NCBI GenBank assembly: GCA_947458955.1
Contig: CANGZT010000005.1
Span: 1 to 48,056 of the forward strand
Direction of reading: 5' to 3'
From: Flavobacteriia bacterium
GTDB taxonomy: Bacteria; Bacteroidota; Bacteroidia; Flavobacteriales_D; Crocinitomicaceae
Length of the DNA: 48,056 nt
Positions 43,955-48,056 of this stretch are shown here, one piece after another. The position numbers and the translations under genes were made by a program. A model generated the notes under the pieces. It saw only the letters and a program-made list of their open reading frames with translations. It was not told the DNA's origin and ran no database searches. Position 1 is the stretch's first letter, and the number at the start of each line of letters is the position of its first letter.

Positions 43955-43984
43955 CAAATATACTAATCAATCCTAAATTTACAA
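43955..43984 (-). promoter_or_regulatory. Promoter of the CAU tRNA
   Basis: Leftward TTG (43984-43982), 19-nt spacer, TATATTTG (43962-43955): same spacing and sequence as the tRNA-Phe promoter. Confidence 0.7.
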
Positions 43985-44049
43985 GCGTACAATTACTATT
44001 TTTATAAAAATCAAAAATCATAATGCATAACCCTTAACCTATAATTATT

Positions 44050-44259
44050 ATGAATCCTCCCAAAAAATGGAAATTAATGTTGATTACTTGGTTGTTTGTT
44101 TATCCTGTTATCAATATTTTATTTATAACCATCTTTCCTTTGATAAAAGATTTTCATCAATTAATTAAAACCTTGATTTTAACAGTTATTTTAGTACCTT
44201 TAATAGGAATATTTGTGCCAAAATTGCACAAAAAGTTTGATGGATGGATACGAAAATAG
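44050..44259 (+). CDS. Small two-span membrane protein
   Basis: 69 residues. Two hydrophobic segments (LMLITWLFVYPVINILFITI, LILTVILVPLIGIFV) with basic ends. No family recognised. Its last 16 bp overlap the start of the following lipoprotein gene, so the two are coupled. The C10 protease gene follows directly; whether these small genes serve it is unknown. Confidence 0.65.
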   Translation: MNPPKKWKLMLITWLFVYPVINILFITIFPLIKDFHQLIKTLILTVILVPLIGIFVPKLHKKFDGWIRK

Positions 44260-44777
44260 GTGCTTTACTTATAATTTTAATGACTTTTCTAACAGCTTGT
44301 TCGACGACAAAAAGCGCTGTTAATACAGATGTTGTCCGTAAGCCCGATTGTGGATTGCCTTTATATGTTTCGGAAAATGATACTGATGTTCGTGATGTTC
44401 ACAAATGGGTAGTTTATAAATCGAAAAAAGATTATTCAACCTTAGTTCCTATCCAATTATCTCAAGACAAACAAACAATCCTATCATACCCAGCAAAAGA
44501 AGATTTAGTGCGAACAGGTAATAAAAATGCTTTACCGCTCGAAGGGGGATTTTTATTAGATCTGATTGGTGTTAATCAAAATACAGTTTTCACTAATTAC
44601 AGCATAGAACAATTTCAACGTGTTTCTGCACCTTCGATCGAAGAACTAAAAAAAAATATCATTGAACTAGATCCTTTCGTTGAAATGTATTCATGTGATC
44701 GTAACTATGATAAAAATGAATTAAATAAATTTATTATTGATAATACAATCAGTAATAAATGCTTGAAAATAAAATAA
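44244..44777 (+). CDS. Predicted lipoprotein of unknown function
   Basis: 177 residues with a lipobox leader (IGALLIILMTFLTACSTTKS; lipidated Cys at about 19). The mature part is mixed alpha/beta with CGLPLYVSENDTDVRD and a C-terminal CLKIK; no family recognised. Overlaps the preceding membrane gene by 16 bp and ends 12 nt before the C10 protease gene, so all three are likely co-transcribed. A role as chaperone or inhibitor of the protease is speculation. Confidence 0.68.
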   Translation: MDTKIGALLIILMTFLTACSTTKSAVNTDVVRKPDCGLPLYVSENDTDVRDVHKWVVYKSKKDYSTLVPIQLSQDKQTILSYPAKEDLVRTGNKNALPLEGGFLLDLIGVNQNTVFTNYSIEQFQRVSAPSIEELKKNIIELDPFVEMYSCDRNYDKNELNKFIIDNTISNKCLKIK

Positions 44778-44789
44778 ACTAAAGCTTAT

Positions 44790-47700
44790 ATGAATAAAAT
44801 AATCAAAACAATAAAGAGCAATTTTTTAATGTTTTTTGCTTTTTTAATTCCTTTTTTAAATGCTTTTGCTGGAGAAGTACCTCTAGATAGAGCGAAGTTA
44901 GTAGCTACGAATTATTTGTTGCATTTGACTAAACAAACGGTTAAAAGATCAGCTTCAGAGTTGTTGACCTTAGGACATACTTATAAATCAAGTAGCTTGA
45001 AACGTTCAGGTTCAACGAATTTAATTTTTGTTTTTAACAGAACAGATGGTCTTGGTTTTATTATCGTTTCCGCTGAAGATAATGTAAAACCAATTCTAGG
45101 GTATTCCTTAGAATCAAATTTTGATGAGTTAAATATTTCCCCACAAGTTGCTTATTGGTTGGGCGAGTATCAAAAACAAATTACAGAAGTAATCAATTCG
45201 AATTTGATAAATACACTTGAAAAACAACAATGGGATTTATTAGAAGCAAATCAATTTTCTCCGAAACGAGGAGCTACCGTAGTAAAGCCAATGCTCAAAA
45301 CATCCTGGGATCAAAGTACATATTACAATGATTCATGTCCGTATGATAATACAGCTAAAAAAAGAACTTATACAGGTTGTGTTGCAACTGCGATGGCTCA
45401 GACCATGAAATATTGGGCTTATCCTACGAAGGGTACTTCTTCAAAAACATATACCCATAAAACATATGGAAATCTGAAAGCAAATTTTGGAGCTACAACC
45501 TATAATTGGCAAAACATGCCTAATTCTGTAACATCTAAAAATACTGAAGTGGCTCGTTTAATGTTTCATGTGGGAGTTGCATTAAGTATGAATTATGGCG
45601 CAGATGGAAGTAGTGCATATAATTCATACGATCCTAACTACGCTAAAGTACCTTGTACACACTTTGCTCTTCAAGATTATTTTGGATATGACGGCACTAA
45701 AATAGCGAGTGTGTTTAAGAGAAATTTTACCGATCAAGGTTGGTTAGATAAAATGAAGACTGAATTAAATCAAGGTCGTGTGGTAGTTTATGAAGGTAAT
45801 GATGGATCTACAACGGGCCATTGCTTTATTTTAGATGGATATGATGCAAATAATTATGTGCACATCGATTGGGGTTGGTCAGGCTATTATAATGGTTATT
45901 ATACGTTTGCTAACCTTGTGCCGAGTGGTACTGGTAGTGGTGGTGGTACAGGAAACTATTCTTCGAACCAAGGAGCGGTTATAGGTATTACACCAAAAGT
46001 TTCTGCGGTCCCTGTTGCTGATTTTAGTGCTAACGTAACTTCAACTTCTGTTGGTGGTGTAGTTTCGTTTACTGATTTATCTACGAATTATCCGTCAGCA
46101 TGGTCTTGGTCAGTTTCACCTAATAATGCAAGTTTTGTTAATGGAACAGCGAATACATCTAAATATCCTGAACTCACTTTTTCTGCTCCAGGTAGGTATA
46201 CTGTTACTCTAACGTCCACGAATTCGAAAGGGGGAAATACAATTTCGAAAACGGCTTATATAACCGTTAATCCTGCGCTTAACAAACAAGTGTGTGATAC
46301 ATTAACCAATTTTCTTAGTACAGAGAAAAAAGCATATGTACCTATTAAAGGAGGAGGATCACTTGCTGGACATCTTAGTGATTTAAATGGATTTGCTGAG
46401 TCTTATACAATGAGCAGTCCTTATACTCATATAAGTGGTGTATTTTTAGATTTTGCTAGAGCAGAGACAAATAACAATACTAGTACTATAAAAGTAAATC
46501 TTTACCAAAACAGTAGCGGTAAACCAGGTGCGATTTTAAGTTCCAAAACCGTTAAAATTTCAGATATAAAAGCAGATGTCGCTAATAAATTGGAAACTAA
46601 AGTGATTTTTGATGCACCGGTAGCTGTTACGGGTCAGTATTTTGTCGGTTTTGAAACAACAAATGCACCGGGTGATACAGTAGGAATTTACACCTCTTCA
46701 ACCTCTGGAGTTACAACTAATACCGCTTTTATGAGATTTAGTTCCGATGGTTATTGGTGTTCATATACTGCTTGTTGGAGTTCATTGAAAATTCACTTAA
46801 AAGCTTCTCCAATGGTAGCGATTTTACCATCTGCTAATTTTACCATTTCGAATTCTCCGACTGTTATCAATACCAATGTTGATTTAGATGCTTCATTATC
46901 CACAAATGCTTATGCTTACAATTGGACAATAACTGGATCAACAATTCCGACCTCTAATTTTTATAAAGAAACAGTAAGTTATTCCAATGCTGGTACTTAT
47001 GACATTAAATTAGATGCGATTGGAGGTTGTGGTAATACAACTACCATTACAAAACAGATTGTGGTTAATGCTAATTGTACCACTGCACCAAGTACACCTG
47101 GTCAAATATCAGGAGTAAGTACCATGTGCGTTGGTCAATCAAATGTAAGTTATACCATAGTTTCAGTAAGTGGAGCATCAAGCTATGTTTGGACTTTACC
47201 ATCAGGATTAACAGGTACAAGTACGTCAAATACGATTAACGTTACAGCATCAAATACTCCATTATCTGGAAATATTCTTGTGCAAGCAAAAAATGCATGT
47301 GGAACGAGTCAAGCTAGTTCGTTTGCTGTTACATCTATTCTAAATACAACTCCAACATTTACCTCAGTAAGTCCAATTTGTACAGGTGCAACTTTAGGAG
47401 CATTACCAACAACATCGAACAATAGTATCACTGGAGCTTGGACACCAGCCTTGGATAATACGAAAACAACTACGTATACATTCACACCAACTTCCGGTCA
47501 ATGTGCAAATACTACAACTTTGTCAATCACAGTTAATCCAAAAGTAACCCCAACGTTTACCTCTGTAAGTCCAATCTGTTCAGGTGCAACTTTAGGTGCA
47601 TTACCAACAACATCGAACAATAGTATCATTGGAGCTTGGACACCAGCCTTGGATAATACGAAAACAACTACGTATACATTCACACCAACTTCCGGTCAAT

Positions 47701-48056
47701 GTGCAAATACTACCTCTTTGTCAATCAAAGTTAATCCAAAAGTAACCCCAACGTTTGCTTCTGTAAATCCAATCTGTTCAGGAGCATCTTTAGTTGCATT
47801 ACCAACAACATCAATCAATAGTATCACTGGAGCTTGGTCACCAGCCTTGGATAATACGAAAACAACCACGTATACATTTACTCCAACTTCCGATCAATGT
47901 GCAAATACAACTACTTTGTCGATTACTGTGAATCCATTAATAACACCAACGTTTGCTTCTGTGAGTCCAATTTGCTCTGGAGAAACTTTAGGTGAATTAC
48001 CAACAACATCAATTAATAGTATCACAGGAACTTGGTCACCAGCGTTGGATAATACA
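44790..48056 (+). CDS. Secreted C10 family (streptopain-like) cysteine protease with PKD and tandem-repeat modules, 3' partial
   Basis: 1089 codons to the window edge, without a stop. Signal peptide FLMFFAFLIPFLNAFAGEV; Spi-like pro-domain to about residue 160; C10 peptidase at about 168-400 with catalytic C197 (TGCVATAMAQTMKYWAY) and H344 (GHCFILDGYD), then HIDWGWSGYYNGYY. Next, PKD domain (about 408-495), an unassigned beta-rich domain (about 500-670), a second PKD-like block (about 683-762), a further Ig-like block (about 769-851) and 66-residue repeats from 854. Secretion, probably through T9SS, is inference because the C-terminus is not visible. Streptopain-type enzymes cleave peptides broadly and are made as inactive zymogens. 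Confidence 0.93.
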   Translation, partial: MNKIIKTIKSNFLMFFAFLIPFLNAFAGEVPLDRAKLVATNYLLHLTKQTVKRSASELLTLGHTYKSSSLKRSGSTNLIFVFNRTDGLGFIIVSAEDNVKPILGYSLESNFDELNISPQVAYWLGEYQKQITEVINSNLINTLEKQQWDLLEANQFSPKRGATVVKPMLKTSWDQSTYYNDSCPYDNTAKKRTYTGCVATAMAQTMKYWAYPTKGTSSKTYTHKTYGNLKANFGATTYNWQNMPNSVTSKNTEVARLMFHVGVALSMNYGADGSSAYNSYDPNYAKVPCTHFALQDYFGYDGTKIASVFKRNFTDQGWLDKMKTELNQGRVVVYEGNDGSTTGHCFILDGYDANNYVHIDWGWSGYYNGYYTFANLVPSGTGSGGGTGNYSSNQGAVIGITPKVSAVPVADFSANVTSTSVGGVVSFTDLSTNYPSAWSWSVSPNNASFVNGTANTSKYPELTFSAPGRYTVTLTSTNSKGGNTISKTAYITVNPALNKQVCDTLTNFLSTEKKAYVPIKGGGSLAGHLSDLNGFAESYTMSSPYTHISGVFLDFARAETNNNTSTIKVNLYQNSSGKPGAILSSKTVKISDIKADVANKLETKVIFDAPVAVTGQYFVGFETTNAPGDTVGIYTSSTSGVTTNTAFMRFSSDGYWCSYTACWSSLKIHLKASPMVAILPSANFTISNSPTVINTNVDLDASLSTNAYAYNWTITGSTIPTSNFYKETVSYSNAGTYDIKLDAIGGCGNTTTITKQIVVNANCTTAPSTPGQISGVSTMCVGQSNVSYTIVSVSGASSYVWTLPSGLTGTSTSNTINVTASNTPLSGNILVQAKNACGTSQASSFAVTSILNTTPTFTSVSPICTGATLGALPTTSNNSITGAWTPALDNTKTTTYTFTPTSGQCANTTTLSITVNPKVTPTFTSVSPICSGATLGALPTTSNNSIIGAWTPALDNTKTTTYTFTPTSGQCANTTSLSIKVNPKVTPTFASVNPICSGASLVALPTTSINSITGAWSPALDNTKTTTYTFTPTSDQCANTTTLSITVNPLITPTFASVSPICSGETLGELPTTSINSITGTWSPALDNT
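47349..48056 (+). repeat. 198-bp tandem repeats in the C10 protease gene
   Basis: Units start at 47349, 47547, 47745 and 47943 (last one cut by the window). Each codes 66 residues of the type TPTFxSVSPICxGxTLGALP ... GAWxPALDNTKTTTYTFTPT ... QCANTTTLSITVNP. Copies 1 and 2 are nearly identical at DNA level, copy 3 slightly less so, indicating recent duplication or gene conversion. In-frame length keeps the reading frame intact when copy number changes. Confidence 0.93.

Noticed and set aside
47349-48056. CRISPR-like array
   Set aside because: The 198-bp units are in frame and protein-coding, without unique spacers.

Overview
The window is AT-rich chromosomal DNA from a member of the Bacteroidota, most likely a Flavobacteriales relative (the exact genus cannot be fixed from sequence alone). 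The evidence is a type IX secretion (T9SS) type B sorting protein next to a PorP/SprF partner and a PorE-like OmpA protein, a second PorE-like gene, a UbiA-family prenyltransferase of flavobacterial type, a dksA-like/lspA pair, and promoters of the form TTG-N19-TAnnTTTG instead of -35/-10 boxes. There are no phage, transposase or CRISPR features; the gene content looks like core chromosome with a few lineage-specific secreted proteins.

Layout. 1-10.9 kb (+): the 3' part of a giant repetitive surface protein ending in a gliding-motility C-terminal domain, then PorP/SprF, then a PorE-like TPR/PD40/OmpA protein, followed by two small envelope genes. 11.0-17.7 kb: a small orphan gene, then leftward genes for a UbiA prenyltransferase, a second PorE-like OmpA protein, QueE, and a four-gene signalling operon (two tandem STAS-like proteins, a soluble PAS histidine kinase and a NarL-type response regulator). 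18.0-22.5 kb (+): a dksA-like gene, lspA, a LETM1-related gene, a secreted propeller-like protein, a HAD phosphatase and a DUF3109 gene, all tightly packed. 22.5-23.0 kb (-): a RelE/ParE toxin-antitoxin pair, divergent from an aldehyde dehydrogenase. 24.9-31.0 kb (+): a TetR regulator and a TolC/HlyD/RND tripartite efflux operon. 31.1-35.4 kb (+): DUF3108, coaX, an outer-membrane protein, lptC, a small membrane protein and rnhA, with tRNA-Phe on the other strand. 35.4-37.2 kb (-): a catalytically degenerate glutamine-amidotransferase-like protein, a lipoprotein and a small orphan. 37.3-40.5 kb: a Xaa-Pro aminopeptidase, an alpha/beta hydrolase, a HEAT-like protein (-) and a small membrane protein. 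40.5-43.9 kb (-): RNase P RNA, an anchored beta-rich protein, an MFS drug transporter and a CAU tRNA. 44.0-48.06 kb (+): two small envelope genes and a large secreted C10 (streptopain-type) cysteine protease with PKD modules and near-identical 198-bp repeats, running off the window.

How it fits together. The first three genes look like one export cassette: a type B T9SS cargo, its dedicated SprF-like partner and a periplasmic/peptidoglycan anchor. The signalling operon is translationally coupled and has a perfect 24-bp inverted repeat upstream of its putative promoter, suggesting autoregulation. The efflux operon is headed by a TetR gene with an 18-bp palindrome at its promoter. The items most worth following are the tandem STAS/two-component module, the degenerate amidotransferase paired with a lipoprotein, the non-ATG start of the PorE-like gene, and the homogenised repeats of the C10 protease.
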